Assembly (NCBI GenBank): GCA_009760855.2
Contig: WPIO01000014.1
Coordinates: 516,001-580,000, forward strand
Reading direction: 5' to 3'
Source: Cristatella mucedo
Lineage: Eukaryota > Bryozoa > Phylactolaemata > Cristatellidae
DNA: 64,000 nt
The notes below the pieces were generated by a model that was not told the DNA's origin, searched no databases, and saw nothing but the letters and a program-made list of their open reading frames with translations. The translations under genes were made by a program, and so were the position numbers. Position 1 is the stretch's first letter; each line of letters starts with the position of its first letter. Below are positions 22,912 through 35,177 of the stretch, piece by piece.

Positions 22912-24655
22912 AAGCATAAGTGCACAAAAGACAATTCACAGGGAGACTGTGAATACTGTTTGGAGTAGGAGCGTTTTAGCTTCTGTTTAGTTGTTATCGA
23001 GTTACCGGAAAGTCGCGACCTGAGTAGGGGCTGAGTTTCCGGCTTTAGGAGCATACGAACAAGAGACGTGGTCTCTAAAGGCTCTGAGGTTTGTTCAAGA
23101 GCTAAACGGATTGAGTTTGTAGAATGCCAAGGCATGACAGTGTAGTACATACCTTCGATAGGTAGACGGGAGAGCCAGGGAAGAAAGAGAGAGACAAGTG
23201 CGATTTAACAAATCTTGTGAAGTCGATGCGTTGCTTGATTGGGATCCAGTGCAGGTCGATGAAAAGTGGGGTAATTCGGCACCTGCAAAGCTTACGACAA
23301 ACAGGCTTCGCTGCAGAGTTTTGCCTCTACTATAAGCGTGGGATTGCAAATGCCAGAATACCTGCAAGCAGTGAATTACAGAAGTCGAGAAGGGCTGTCA
23401 CAAATAAATGGAACAATTTGGATGTGTTTCACTGTCTGATCAGGTACACGTGTCTTCTATGTTACATAGCTGCAAGTAGGCATTCTAGACTGCAGAGCTG
23501 ATGTGGTAGTCTTGAGAATTGTTTCTCTGAAATAGCGCATCCCAATATTGTGCAAATTCTACAGGAGATATGCTTTCAGAGTCCATTTTAAGGGAACGTT
23601 TTCCAATTTCCTAGTCAAACGAAGTTTGCACACACTAGTAAGCTGGTTTTATGGTCGTTGAATTTGAGAAATTGTATTTCCGTCCATGTGCGGACGCTAG
23701 GAATACATGCAGCGAGAGAGTTACAAGAGCTGGAAGACTATTGGAAGACTATTAGCAATCAAAGGTTGGGTACAGCTGTCTGTACCCGGAAAAGAATTGA
23801 AAGCCAATATGGTAATTGGAGATTACATCGACAAGAGGGGGTGCATAAATTGTGAAAAGAAGTGGACCAAGCGCGGAGCCCTGAGGTACCCCGTACTTCA
23901 GTTTCATCTTGGATAACTTTTACCCTTGATTTAAATGCTCTACAGTCTCCCACGGAGATAGAGCCTAAGCAATTGCGTCACACTTGCATCGCATAATGGC
24001 CCCAGTGATGCTCAGGCGAGAAGAGAGGCACTCGAGAACAACTGGACGTTTAATTGCCTCAAACGCTGCCAAAGATAAAGGAACGCAATTAAGGACCCAA
24101 GTTTGCATTCCTGAGAAGGTCATTATACACCCGAAGCAATGCTGACGATGTGTAGTGATTAACTCAGAAGTATGACTGGAGCTTACTTGCCAGGTTTTAT
24201 GTTTTGATTCAAGATTGTAGCTGGTCTTTTAGCTTAGTCGTTCTAGTGTCTTAGATATTTAACGGTAGTAGGTATACTGGGCGGAAGTTGAATAACCATC
24301 ATGGGCTAGTGATGCTTTCTTAATTAGTGGCCTAAAAACTGCCTTTTTGAAAGGTCCAAGGACAAGACTAGGACAAGACGAGTGAGGCTAAAGACATGTT
24401 TATAATATTAGTTATGCCCGGCAAGAGCAGATCTATGCCTCGTAGAAGTAGGACAGTGATTACAAGGTCCATAGTGCTTGTGGTATTCTTTGACTGGATC
24501 TAGAGATTAGTCTGGGAATATGGTTGAGTGGGTAAGTAGTCTTCGTAGACTGGTAGATTGACTCAAAGATTCTGTCACCAGTCGGAAGCTTGTTTGGAGA
24601 GGAGTCCAGTGGCCAGTGCTACCACCTGAGGGATGGACTCTCTGATCTTGTCTAT
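22912..24655 (-). mobile_element. LINE-A copy, piece 1: 3' UTR, C-terminal domain and RT
   Basis: Old minus-strand LINE-A, collinear with the 5.5-10.3 kb copy: C-terminal domain 23095-23400, RT linker 23640-23900, RT palm 23900-24260, and linker up to the insertion at 24655. Many frameshifts. The tail and last part of the 3' UTR are missing at 22912. Confidence 0.8.
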
Positions 24656-24796
24656 ATAATGTAATGTAATGTAATGTATTTCCATCTGTAACTCCACAAA
24701 GCCATGAAGACTATGCGGATGTTACACAGGAGAGTTTTGCATTTCGCACTCACAGCCTGAGTGCGGCTGACGGTACGCATTCGGTAGCCAACAGAC
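24656..24796 (-). mobile_element. 141-bp LINE-B 3' end inserted in LINE-A
   Basis: Only the last 141 bp of LINE-B: (TAATG)n, TATTTCCATCTGTAACTCC, and on to the CGGTAGCCAACAGAC segment. It is flanked by TCTAT at 24651-24655 and 24797-24801, a 5-bp target duplication. The host LINE-A resumes after it. Confidence 0.88.
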
Positions 24797-25620
24797 TCTA
24801 TCTTGCTGACAAGGAGCTAGAAAGGGAGCCTGCAAGATCGCCATATTGATCACTAGGTAAAGTGTTAACCAGGGTGCAGTTAAGGAGATGGTTGACGGTC
24901 AACATCTGCATTTTATGATTGAACATCTGAGTATCGAAAAATTTTCCATGAAAGCCAGACTCAGCCTCTGCAAGGATAAACTGATAGGACCTATACTAGT
25001 CCCTGTATGCCTGTCAATGGACAATCTGTCTTGATATTTTGTTCGGTTTCTCAAGTGTGCGCTTAGTAGCCCTAGCTATTCTAATGTCTTCGGTAAACAA
25101 ATATGCATCCGGGCGAAGGCGTACAAATATCTTACTCAGGGGTGCAACCTTTCAAGACCATCGGCTTGCGTCGTGTTGTAAGATTGCGCTAGCTGGGGAA
25201 TTTCGGTAGAATGACCAAGAACACAGAATCAAAATGAGATAAGAAATATCTGGAGTGAAGGGAGACTTTGTTCTTGGGGGCGATAGATTACTGCCACCAT
25301 TTGACAGCTCGCTGGTGGAGGGACTCAAAAAAGAAGATTCGAAAGAACGAGGGACGTTATACGGTTTGAAATTGAGAGAGGAGCGTGCAGCAAAGTAAAC
25401 TCCTCCACCAGTTTTGATCGGTCTTGGGTATAAAAAAGAGAAGCCCGTCGGGGTTGCGTCAGTTATATAGTAGGCTTGCTAGTCGATTTCAGCCAGACCT
25501 CGGTCAAGCAAAAAGATCAAAGGTATTGTCAAGAGCCGTGTCACTTACTGTTGGGAGGTTGGGGGTTATTGCACATTGAACGAATGCTCTGCAAGCAAAC
25601 TGCAGGATTGGCCGTCTGCC
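24797..25620 (-). mobile_element. LINE-A copy, piece 2: linker and endonuclease remnant
   Basis: Continuation of the host element: GGAGATGGTTGACGGTCAAC matches the 8.3-kb copy. A jump near 25150-25200 then deletes part of the linker/endonuclease relative to that copy. The endonuclease core (QMVAVIYRP on the minus strand, around 25280-25310) and its N-terminal part follow to about 25620. Confidence 0.75.
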
Positions 25621-25985
25621 GGATGACCACTACGTAATAGTTATTCACAGCAGGCGTCTGTAGGCTTTATCAAGCTGCTCTTGGTTCGCTTCGAATGTGC
25701 AGTGAAAGACTTGTCTGGCAGTAGTCTCCCGTTGGCCAAGACGACGGGTCATGCCATCCAAAACGATTGATTGGCTAGCGCCAATCAGCATGTATAGGCT
25801 ATGGGAGACTTGAGATGCGGACCTCCGTCTATCGTGGTTACTCTGACGGACCCAAAGGCCTCCTGTAGATTTTGGATATGAAGTGTTTTTTTTTAATTGC
25901 CCAAAATAGCACCATTCGCAAATATAATGCTTTTCAAAGCGAAAAGGAAGGACGTTATACTGCTCGGCGTTTCCTAGTTATAAAT

Positions 25986-26372
25986 GATAATAATAATATG
26001 CATTTGCATAGTGTCTTCAGAGAACTGGGTCTCTTTTTAGGCACCTTACAGATGCTGCTTAGTAAGCATTACTACATGATTTGTTTTAACATCCGCAAGC
26101 AGCCGGTATGGTCTAAGCAGGTACATGCACACGAAGAACAAATCACGAAAACCCATCAAATACTGTAATAAATAGGTGCGTTTGAAGCTTCTTTTTTAAA
26201 TGTCGTCATGTCGGGGGACATTGTGGCATGCGTCGGTTGTGAGTTCCAGGCTATGGGAACATAGGAACTAAAGGCGTAGTCTCCCACGGTTTTGAGGTTC
26301 GCACGAGGTATTGCTAAACGATTCGAGTCAGAACAGCAGGTTGTACGACTCTACACCTGGTGGGGAAGCAGT
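25986..26372 (-). mobile_element. LINE-A copy, piece 1: tail, 3' UTR and start of C-terminal domain
   Basis: (AAT)n at 25986-25998, tail CTTCAGAGAACTGGGTCTC, 3' UTR, then the C-terminal region to GCAGTTTTGATA. It is interrupted by a short LINE-A insert and continues at 26584. Confidence 0.82.
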
Positions 26373-26583
26373 TTTGATAATAATAATAATAATAGTAATA
26401 CATTTGATAAAACGCCCTCAGAGAACCTTATCGCTTTCTAGGCGCTTTACAGTTGCTGCAAAGGAAACACGATCGAATTGTTAGTGGTATCATCCTCAAT
26501 AAACAACAAGAATAGCATGGCTAGGGGTGACATGCATAGGGTTAGCATGCAAGCATGGTTAGTAGCAGCATGCACAGTGTCAG
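26373..26583 (-). mobile_element. about 210-bp LINE-A 3' end nested in LINE-A
   Basis: (AAT)n, family tail and 3' UTR only, ending at CATGCACAGTGTCAG. The host sequence on either side (…TTTTGATA and GGTTGGCTAAAGCC…) is adjacent in sister copies. No clear target duplication. Confidence 0.8.
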
Positions 26584-27235
26584 GTTGGCTAAAGCCAGAG
26601 AATGAAGAGACCTATAAGTGAGTGAAAAAACTTTGAATTCGGTGCACTGCTTGATTTCGAGCCAGTGCACGTCAGCAAGAAGTAGTATGGTGTGCCTATT
26701 GCTACGCTCACGACAGACGAACCTGGCTGCAGAGTTTTGTACCAACTGTAAGCGCCTGAGTGCACACGACGGTAGGCCAGCAAGCAGTGAGTTACAGAAG
26801 TCAAGGCTGGATGTCACAAATGCATGGACCAATTTAGATTTAGTATCCTTGTCTACGTAAGACCAAATTTTGTCAATGTTGTGTAGCTGAAAGTAGGCTG
26901 AATTGACTGTGGAGCTGATGAGGTTGTCTAATGGAAGGTCACTTTGGATCCGGACAGCTAGATTTACGTTGAGATTCAACAGGAGATATGCTGGAGATAT
27001 GGAGATATGAGAGAGCCGAATTTGAGTTGCGGCTTTTCTAATTTATGAATCAAACTTGGTTTGCCTATAACTAGTAAGTTAGTTTTGTCTCCATTCAACT
27101 TAAGAAAGTTTGCAACAATCCATGTGTGCATGTCATCAATACATGCAGCAAGGGTGTGTAGAGAATTCGACGTGCTCGAGGGCTGGAGGGATCATAGCAA
27201 AGGTACAACTGAAAATATTCAAGGTGTGGCACTGG
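26584..27235 (-). mobile_element. LINE-A copy, piece 2: C-terminal domain and RT linker
   Basis: A 145-codon open minus frame with RT-linker residues (VRIQSDLPLDNLISSTVNSA, then SLDFCNSLLAGLPSCALRRL). Upstream it continues to the linker (AAGGTACAACTGAAAAT, about 27199-27215), where homology stops. Confidence 0.82.
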
Positions 27236-28617
27236 CTCGCAGATTCCCTTGTATTTATTAACGCTGGGCGATGCGATTACTTCCTGGCTGACAAAAGGGG
27301 CTACAGCAACCGGATAGCCAGACACTCTAATCGGTTCGACACTAAAAATGTTAAATTAATATTAATAGTAATTAATTAATTAATTAATGCTACATAAATG
27401 GGCGTAAACTCGCGCCGCAGGCGTGCATGCGAGCCACCGAGTTCGTGCGGTCGCATCGGTGATTAGCAGGGTTGGGTTGGGGGCGAGTGGACTACGGGAC
27501 CTGGCAGGCGTCCAAGCACTGGCGGGCGCTCCGTTCCGATGCGCTCCAGGAAATGCCGCTAGTGGGTGGTCAGCAACAGGGGAAGGGGCGATTCCAAGGG
27601 TCGACCTCGCGCGTACGAGCAGTTCTGTGGCCAAGCGCTGAGTACATTGCCAGAGCACCTGCCCGCTGCCCAACTGCGCCAGCTGCTTCGTAGAATCGCC
27701 AGGCCCAGCACCCACAATACAGGCTGTGGCGGGAAAATGCATGGTGGCCGAGTGGGTCCGACCCCAGAAATTTTTGGTTACAAAATCGCATCTATAGAGG
27801 CAGCAGGTAGAAGTCGGTGCAAAGTAGCCTCGCCGGCGATGAGCTGTCGTTTCGCAGGCCAGACATTCTTTGATCGAACGTCGCTCTATAAATGTTAATA
27901 ATTATTACTAATGCGTATGCACGATCTTCACGTAGGTACACTTTATTCAACTTTAAAACTAAAGGCCGTGCATATAAGCGTCTAGCTGTGTAAAGGCGCA
28001 GCCGCAGCCGCTGCCACCGGCAGAGCGCTGCTAAACAGAGTGACTGGTAGACCAGGATCGGCACTTCATTGCTATCCGATCCACTGATTGATAATCTCTT
28101 CGGCGTTAAAAAATACCATTAAATAACGTGTTTTACCTAATCGGATTTGATTCGCCGACCTTAACAAACGCCCAGAAATGAGTTCATGCCAGAGTTTAGA
28201 TCAGCCGAGTGACCTCGGCTAAGTTTATATCTCCTTTGGAATGACCTGAATGGAGGGGTGCAGTCTACCTACGCGCGACAAATCTCATGACAAGCATCCA
28301 CTCGCGACATGTAGCGGGGGAGGGGGTTCAATTTGTAAATTAAAGACCGTGCTTATAACCGTATAGCTGCACAAAGGCACACCAGCACTTACCCGAAGAC
28401 TGTCGCTAAGCTGAAGTATCCCGCTTAGGCTCTTGATTTTCATTTTTCCCGCCGAGGAATATCTGCACAATGCTTAAATGCATAATTAAAAACCTCGTTG
28501 ATCTCAAGCCTGCTCAGCACTACTTCATAATTCAACGTTGCAGTGCTTGTTGTGCAATTAAAGCTAGGAGATCGAATGCTGCAGCTACGCGTGCAACGTT
28601 AGTAAATTAGCTCGCCT
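27236..28617. other. unassigned intergenic stretch
   Basis: Includes an ATTAATTAATTAATTAAT run (27371-27388) and a moderately GC-rich patch (27410-27700) with overlapping open frames but no motif. Confidence 0.45.
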
Positions 28618-29019
28618 ATTTTTGACCGGACACTCGTGACGATTGCGCCGGCAACGGGTATTACTAGAAACGGGGTGGAGCCAAGGGGGAGTGGCAGGGG
28701 GCCTAGTCTGCCCTCTTGGCTGCAAAGGAGCAGCCCTCCCCGATAGCTATGATCGCGAGCATTTTGCTTCAGTTGATTTTAAATACTCGCTGTTAGCACC
28801 TCGAGTGCTCGGGGCGGCGGGTGCTAATCTAGCCGTGCAGCTCCTCCAGGGCGAGTCACAAGTCAAGTCGCAGCGAGCGGCGATAAAGTTTTTGACTGGA
28901 CACCCGTGACGATCGCACTGGCAGGGTATTACTATAAACAGGCGAGGAGCCAAGAGAAGTGGCCGGAGGCAGCTGCCCCCCTCCCGTCTGCAAAGGAGCA
29001 GCTCTCAGTGATAGCTATT
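28618..29019. repeat. direct repeat pair of about 133 bp, spacing 271 bp
   Basis: Copy 1 at 28618-28752 and copy 2 at 28889-29019. Both begin TTTTTGAC.GGACAC.CGTGACGAT, share GGGTATTACTA.AAAC, GGAGCCAAG and TGCAAAGGAGCAGC, and end GTGATAGCTAT or CCGATAGCTAT. Identity is roughly three quarters by eye. The 136 bp between them is unrelated. Confidence 0.8.
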
Positions 29020-30284
29020 GTAGGAGTTGATTCGACAGCGAGACGCATTTAGGTCCCAAAAATACCGCAAGCTAAAAGCTACCGTACTGACAGAAGACAC
29101 GAGCGCACGAGTTGGCCGACCAATGTGCTACACTAACCAGAATGCTAGGCAAGCGCAAGAAAAGCAAGCAGCAGCAGCAGCAGCACCAGCAGCAGAGGGT
29201 TTCAAGCGAATTAACGAGATAGATGAACCCGAAGAAAGGCCACCAATAGCCGGCTCCCAGAGAATAACAGCAGCCCGAGTTTGCGGGTGCAGCTTAAGTA
29301 GCTCAATCTAGAGACCGAACCTTTAAGAGAGAAACGAGAGACCTTGACCTTGGTTGTGTTCCTGCGGCTGCTCAGCTAGCAGTTCGTACCTCGTTGAGCT
29401 GTAGGGGTCCGTAGCTCCGGACCGTAGCTTCGGACCATAGCCAGTGATGCCGCGGGAACACCATAGTGTCTGCCGCTACGCGATTCCGAGGGTTCGTTTA
29501 GTTCCAGCCGGTAGGGCCGCTTTTCGCACAGCATAGCAAGGCACTTGGCCTGTCGCCCCCTACTGATCGGCCCACGGTAAGCGGCCAGTTTCGGCACCCA
29601 GGTTGTGGGCTGGGTGTGATTTAGCTGCCAGTTCCAGTTCCGAATTTCACAGTATCCCAGCAGAGCACCACGAAAGGGGGCCGCGTCAGACGCTTTTGTG
29701 GCTACATGTCTAGTCTGGCAGCGCGGCGCCACCAACCGCGCACCACCATCAGCGCACCTTGCTAACACCTCGGGGACCCTGTGGGGCTAGGCCAGCCATG
29801 TCTGGAGTTGTCCCCACTTGTCTGGCACTCAGAGGAGAGCGCGTAGCAGCGGTCGCGAAACGACAGCGGTAGCAGTGGCCAGCGCGCCAGCTTCATTCCG
29901 TGCGATGCAAGTGATCCTGTTGAGACAGCAACCTCGAAACTTGCGTAGGGAAATATATTCAGACTCGTCACTGAAGAACGTCGGAAAGAAGCTCTCCGTT
30001 CTTGCAGTCATGCTGGCGAGGGCAGAGGGCCGGCGAGCCGAAGCCTGCCGAAGCCGAGGACTACTTCCACGACCCCTCACGTTTTTGTATGTAACAGTCA
30101 TCCGATGTGCCTCTAACGCACAGGGTACAACGGCGCTCATTGCTTGCTCTACTTGTTTTCCAAAATATACATTCTTACTCACGCCGATGAAACCGCCGAG
30201 CACAGAGGCTGGTTCAAGACCCAGCTAAAACACTTTAGTCTGTAAGAAATGGTGGTACGCTCTTTATATCATGATTGGAAGTTA
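29020..30284. other. unassigned stretch, one CAG run
   Basis: A short CAG/CAC run at about 29165-29195. Open frames occur on both strands at 29376-29768 and 29818-30228. On the minus strand a splice-donor-like GTGAGTAAG follows GGTTTCATCGGC near 30190, but no gene model could be built. Confidence 0.4.
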
Positions 30285-30898
30285 TTTCGGATAGGTAGGC
30301 TGGAGCATAAAAATGAGGGGACCTAAAAGTGAGTGTCATAACCTTGAAGTCGATAGGCCGCTTGATAAGGAGTCAGTACTTGCCGGGAGAAGTAGCTTAC
30401 AGAAATCGAGGGAGGATGTAACACATGATTATACCATTTTGGATATAGTTTCCTTCTCTAAGAAAGTCCGAATTTTAGCTATGTTATGCAGTTGAAAGAA
30501 GGCAGACTTGACTGTGGATCTAATGTGGTCGTCTAGTGAAAGGTCACTTTAGAACAGGAAACTTGGATTATGTGCATAATCAACCGGAGATATGCTGATA
30601 GAGGATTTTGAGTGATAATCTCTCCATTTTCTGAGTGACACTTTGTTTTTCCATAAAAAGCAAGTTGGGTTTGTTGCCATTTAATTGAAAAATTTTGCTT
30701 TCACCCGTATGGGGATGTCTGCAATACATGCAGCAAGTGTGCTTAGAGAATTTGACGCGCTAGATGGCTGGGAGGGATAAAAGCATAGGTAAAACTGAGT
30801 GTCATCTGCATAGAAGTGAAAGCCTAGATTGCACTTGGCGATCATATCGAGAAAAGAGAGAGAGAGCGCGAGAGTATAAACTGTGAAAAGAATCATAT
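30285..30898 (-). mobile_element. LINE-A copy, linker and C-terminal domain, 5' and 3' truncated
   Basis: Minus-strand homology from the LHSLAP-region complement (GATAGGTAGGCTGGAGC) through the RT linker to the YADD region (FHFYADDTQFYLCFYPS at about 30790-30840). About 110 bp of the C-terminal domain is missing near 30393. Many stops. Confidence 0.8.
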
Positions 30899-30902
30899 GT
30901 CG

Positions 30903-31116
30903 CGACATTTTCTGATTTGAAGACATGAAGCAGATCTTAAAAACTCACTTTTTCCTTATTGTATATATTCTTTTGAATTCACCTTGTAGTGCTTATGCGC
31001 ATCGCCATTTTGCTCTTTATCATTGAGCCATGTTTGCATGCTTCTTTTACCGCATATGTAAAGTCCCTAAAATGAGATTGAGTTCACTGAGGGCGCTATA
31101 TAAATATATTATCATT
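30903..31116 (+). mobile_element. third LINE subfamily (LINE-C), 3' end
   Basis: Plus-strand 3' end whose coding part differs from LINE-A and LINE-B (LKTHFFLIVYILL then SAYAHRHFALYH). It keeps the common tail TAAAATGAGATTGAGTTCAC (about 31069-31088), GAGGGCGCTATATAAATA, and an ATT-rich end. Confidence 0.65.
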
Positions 31117-31619
31117 ATTTTTGTCTTATTCTGTTGAGAAAAAAATGTCCGTAATGGTGACGACTGGTGAGCTCATCACACACTTTGTCCATGCACGCAT
31201 GTCGCTCATTGTCTAACAAAAGACTTGTGATTTACTCAGCCTGTGTCAGCATTGGCATTTCTTACCCCTATATTTATAAATCCTGGCTATAAACATAAAA
31301 AAAATACTCGATATTAGTGAAAGCTCGGCGGCTTGTGTTTACGGGACCGATTCACTTATGAACGGTAAAGTCGAAGAGAAGTTGGTTGACTATAATAAGC
31401 TTACAAATTTGAGCGGGATCGATGGAGCAAATGAGTCTAAAATCAGCGACAAGACTTTGAAGTTAACGTGCTGCTTGATTTCCACTTCAGGAGTAGATGG
31501 AAAAGACGTTAAATGAAGTTCACTACGTAGTACGTATACATCTCAGTAAGCATCTCAGTAAGCATTATAATGACAGTCGATCCTAGCAAAGGCCAAGTTT
31601 AGCTTATGCAAAAATATTG
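31117..31619. other. unassigned stretch
   Basis: Nothing recognised. Confidence 0.45.
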
Positions 31620-32095
31620 TTGAATGACAGATGCACAATCCGGAAATGCTCATGTCAACCGTAAACCATCCCTTTAACCACTCCCAGGTTAGCTCCTTAC
31701 CTAGTGATCCTTGTGGTGACATAGCCGATCGCTTCTCTAGCTTCTTTGTCAGCAAGATAGACACGATCAGACAGTCCATCCCTAAGCTAACAGCATCCCA
31801 TCTGGACTCACGTCTCTCAATGCCATCAACACCAGACTTGTGTCTCTCAATTCCGCGTACTATCACAATGTCTACATTCAGGGAGGCCACGAATGACCTT
31901 ATACTGAAATTCATCTCCCAGTCTCAGAAAACTACCACACCTCCAGATACCATTCCGGTAGGACTGGTATCCACCGTCCTACCTCTACGATGCATAGACC
32001 TGCTGCTGCCATCTTAAATAACACAATAAATATTTTCCTGGCTAGCCTCACCTCATTTCCATATAACTTTCAAAAAAGCTGTTGTTATGCCAATA
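31620..32095 (+). mobile_element. LINE-A fragment, linker between endonuclease and RT
   Basis: A 128-codon open plus-strand frame (31631-32017): SLPSDPCGDIADRFSSFFVS, KIDTIRQSIPKL, TNDLILKFISQSQK, VLPLRCIDLLLPS. The same linker is present in the minus-strand copy at 7.9-8.3 kb. Truncated on both sides. Confidence 0.78.
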
Positions 32096-32109
32096 ATGAC
32101 AAAAATCCT

Positions 32110-32865
32110 TAGTTTTTTTTTAGGTACTGTTTACCAAGGTGGCTTGCAAGTAGCTCAAATGGCTCTTAGGTCAGTCTCGGCTAGATTATTTGTATTACCT
32201 TTTGGCTGGGCTACCGAAAAAAGTCACTAAACCATTACCGCTGGCGATGAATGTTGCTGCAAGTCTAGTTAACAAATCCCAGAAGTTTGACCGTGCATCT
32301 TCTTTGCTGAAAGTACCGCGATGGCTTCCACTTGATCAACAAATATGGAGTAACGCTCTTACGCTGACCCACAAGGCCCGCCACGGCTTGGCTCCTTCAT
32401 ACCTAGCTGAACTACTGCACCAGTTTAAGACTCCTTGCGCCCTCAGTTCCTCTATGGAAACCGATTAGCAGTTCCATTCCACCGCCTAAAGACCGTCAGT
32501 GACAGAACTTTTTGCTCTGCAGGTCCCCGACTTTGGAACTCACTTCAGCAAATCTTACGTAATGACTCCTTCTCTCCAGCTGCTGACTGTGGCTCATCCT
32601 TTAAAGCCATACTACTACGCTACTCACCACCTCACCTACCGCCCCCACTCAGCATTGCTTTGCTGTGCTATTTTTCTCTTTTTTTGCGTGCGTTGGTCTG
32701 TTGATTGCCAAATGCTCACCGAAAGCAGCCTAGGCTGTGAGTGCGCTGTAGAAAGCACTCGTGCGTGGCTCCCACGTGGTCTGTGTGGCTTTGCTGAGTC
32801 ACAGACGGAGATACATTACATTGCAGAGTTACAGACGGAGATGCATTATATTGCATTATAGCAAA
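32110..32865 (+). mobile_element. LINE-B copy with duplicated tail
   Basis: C-terminal domain in three broken frames (AMNVAASLVNKSQKFD, LAPSYLAELLHQFKT, PRLWNSLQQILRND) followed by the tail. The tail unit GAGTTACAGACGGAGATRCATT occurs twice (about 32797-32820 and 32824-32850). Confidence 0.85.
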
Positions 32866-33590
32866 CAATTCGGATCGGGAAGCATGTTTATTTGCAAATA
32901 TTGCAAGACATATGCTGGCCCAGCCAATTTCGAGCCTTAGACTTCACAGTTTCAGCGCGACGCTCAATTTTCCCACGATGCTCACCAAGTTGGTTTTATC
33001 GCCCATAAATCCGTGATAGTTTTCTCTTCCTCCCTCCGCACATTTGGATGCAAGATCGGAGGCCATTGGAGGTGTACAAGTACCCGGCGGTGTCTAGTTT
33101 GACCGTTTGGTCGGTTGAGGACAGTTAGTGCACGCAATCGCTCCGCTGCACCGCTAATCTGGCGGCGCTGCTATGCTAATGAATTTTATTTATCTATTTC
33201 TTTATAATGTACGTAGTATGTAATTTAATGTAGTATGCATTGCAAACGCTATCACTATTGATATGCCTCGCGACGAGTCTTTAAAGACAAAATGAAATAC
33301 GAAACCCAAATGAAACGAAAGCCGTACGCGGAAAGCTAGAGAGTCGCTGCTTATTCGCCACCGCGTCATGTTTGTTGTTCTTTTCGGCACATTACCTCCA
33401 CTTGAAGGTCGCATGGCGCGAGCGATGCAGATACTCCTTATCGAGGAGCTCCAGGCAGAGCCATGCTACGAACGGCGAGGAGCGAAGCCGGAAGTGGCTC
33501 GATAAACTGCAGCTATCCCACGGCGATGGCGGCGGCGGCGGCTTCGCCAGCGAGCAGCGGCCCGAGTCGCTACTAGATTGCTCGTTAAAA
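32866..33590. other. unassigned stretch leading into the GC-rich block
   Basis: No repeat family recognised. GC content rises from about 33.4 kb. Confidence 0.45.
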
Positions 33591-33597
33591 ATTTGTA

Positions 33598-33603
33598 TTT
33601 ATT
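33598..33603 (-). terminator. poly(A) signal AATAAA for the minus-strand gene
   Basis: AATAAA on the minus strand, about 207 bp 3' of the stop codon at 33810. It supports this as the terminal exon. Confidence 0.5.
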
Positions 33604-33809
33604 TCGAATGGTGACACAAAGAACGCAATAAATAAACCGACCGACCAGTGCAAACTATCTCGCCGCGATATCGATGCCCACACTTTGAATCGAGCGCGCG
33701 ACATTTGGAAATATGAAAACACACGACGGCGGCCGCGGCGGCTCTCCGATCCGAGACGTCACGTCGCCTCCACCGATGCTGTCAGAAGGGAAAGAGTTCG
33801 CTTAGCAGG

Positions 33810-35088
33810 TCATCCGCTGGCCGAGCCGCGCCCCGCCGCCCCCCCAGCAGCGGCAGCTGGCGCCGCGCTCGCCGCCGCCGCTTGCTGCTGCTGCTGTGGC
33901 GGCGGCGTGGGCGGCGGCGGCGGCGGCGTCCTCGCCGAGCCCGCGTTGGCCGAGTCGGCGGCGGAGGCTTGTCGCTGGCGGCCGCCGCCGCCGCCGAGCG
34001 CCGCTTCCCTGCGGCTCGATGCGGCCGCGGCGGCGCACTCTGGCGAGTTGAACGAAGTGATGGGCGCGGCGGCGCTGGGCCGGTTTCGGTCCGACGAGCG
34101 GCAGAACGGGATGCCGGTGGCGGTGCGATAGCACGAGCCCTCGACCGCAATCTCCTGAAACGCAGGAGGCCGCGCGCGGCGAGCATGAGCGGCTCGTCGC
34201 ACCGATGCGTGCGGCGACCGGCGCGGCGCCAGATGCAGCGGCCGCGACGGCGACCGTCGCGCCTCGGGCGGGCGGTCGGCGCCGCGCCGCGCCGGTGGAG
34301 GCGGAAGTGTCTCGCTCGGACTCGCTCAGGGAAGCCGCCGCCGCCGCGGAGTACCGTCGCACCTGCTAGAGCGGGCCGCGCCTAAAGCTTCGAGCGGCCG
34401 CCCCAAATGCCCGCACATTGGCTCGCGGGCGCCGACCTGCGCGCGCGCCGCGGCTCGAATCGGGCTCACGCGGCGTGCGCACGCGGAAGCGCGGCCAGCT
34501 TCGGCTCGCGCCGGCGTCGGCTGTGGGCGCCTCTTCGACGCACACGTTCGAGACGCGGCGCCAGAATGAGCCAGAATGAGCCAGAATGAGCTGGCTGCGC
34601 AGCCGCGAGCTCGGCCGCCGGTCTAGCGCGCACGCTTCAACCACGACGCAGAGATGGACGTAAGAATCTCGGGAGCGTCCCGGTCCGAGATAATCCCCGT
34701 ATGCGAATGCCTTTGCCGCTGACGCGGTGCCGCCGCCCGCCCCGCCCCCACCCCACTTTTCAGCCCAGCGAAACCTCTAAATTAACGCTGGCCGCCGCGG
34801 TCGATGAACGTGGCTCCGCAAATGTGCAACGCTGTCAGTTTGGACGGGCTCGTCTATAGAAAAGTTGGCGGAGGCGAAGGCGGAGGGATACACGTAGCGG
34901 CCGAGATAGCTTAACTAAAGCAATAGGCAGAAACCTCGTCCTTCATAGATCAACACGGACTTAATAGGTGTAATAGGCAGGCTAGCTCAGATAGTTGGTA
35001 GAGATAATTGGCCATGCACAGCTTAGGCTAACAGAGACGATCTCTCAGACCGGAATAGCCGAAGGGGTAAATGATGCGGGATAGAAAC

Positions 35089-35177
<89 letters not shown>

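Noticed and set aside
29829..30203. Minus-strand exon with donor GTGAGTAAG or GTGAGG
   Set aside because: Two competing donors, no convincing upstream acceptor and no recognisable protein.
33685..34385. Plus-strand open frames of 148-167 codons opposite exon 3
   Set aside because: Composition-driven (poly-G, poly-A, poly-R); the minus strand has splice and poly(A) support.
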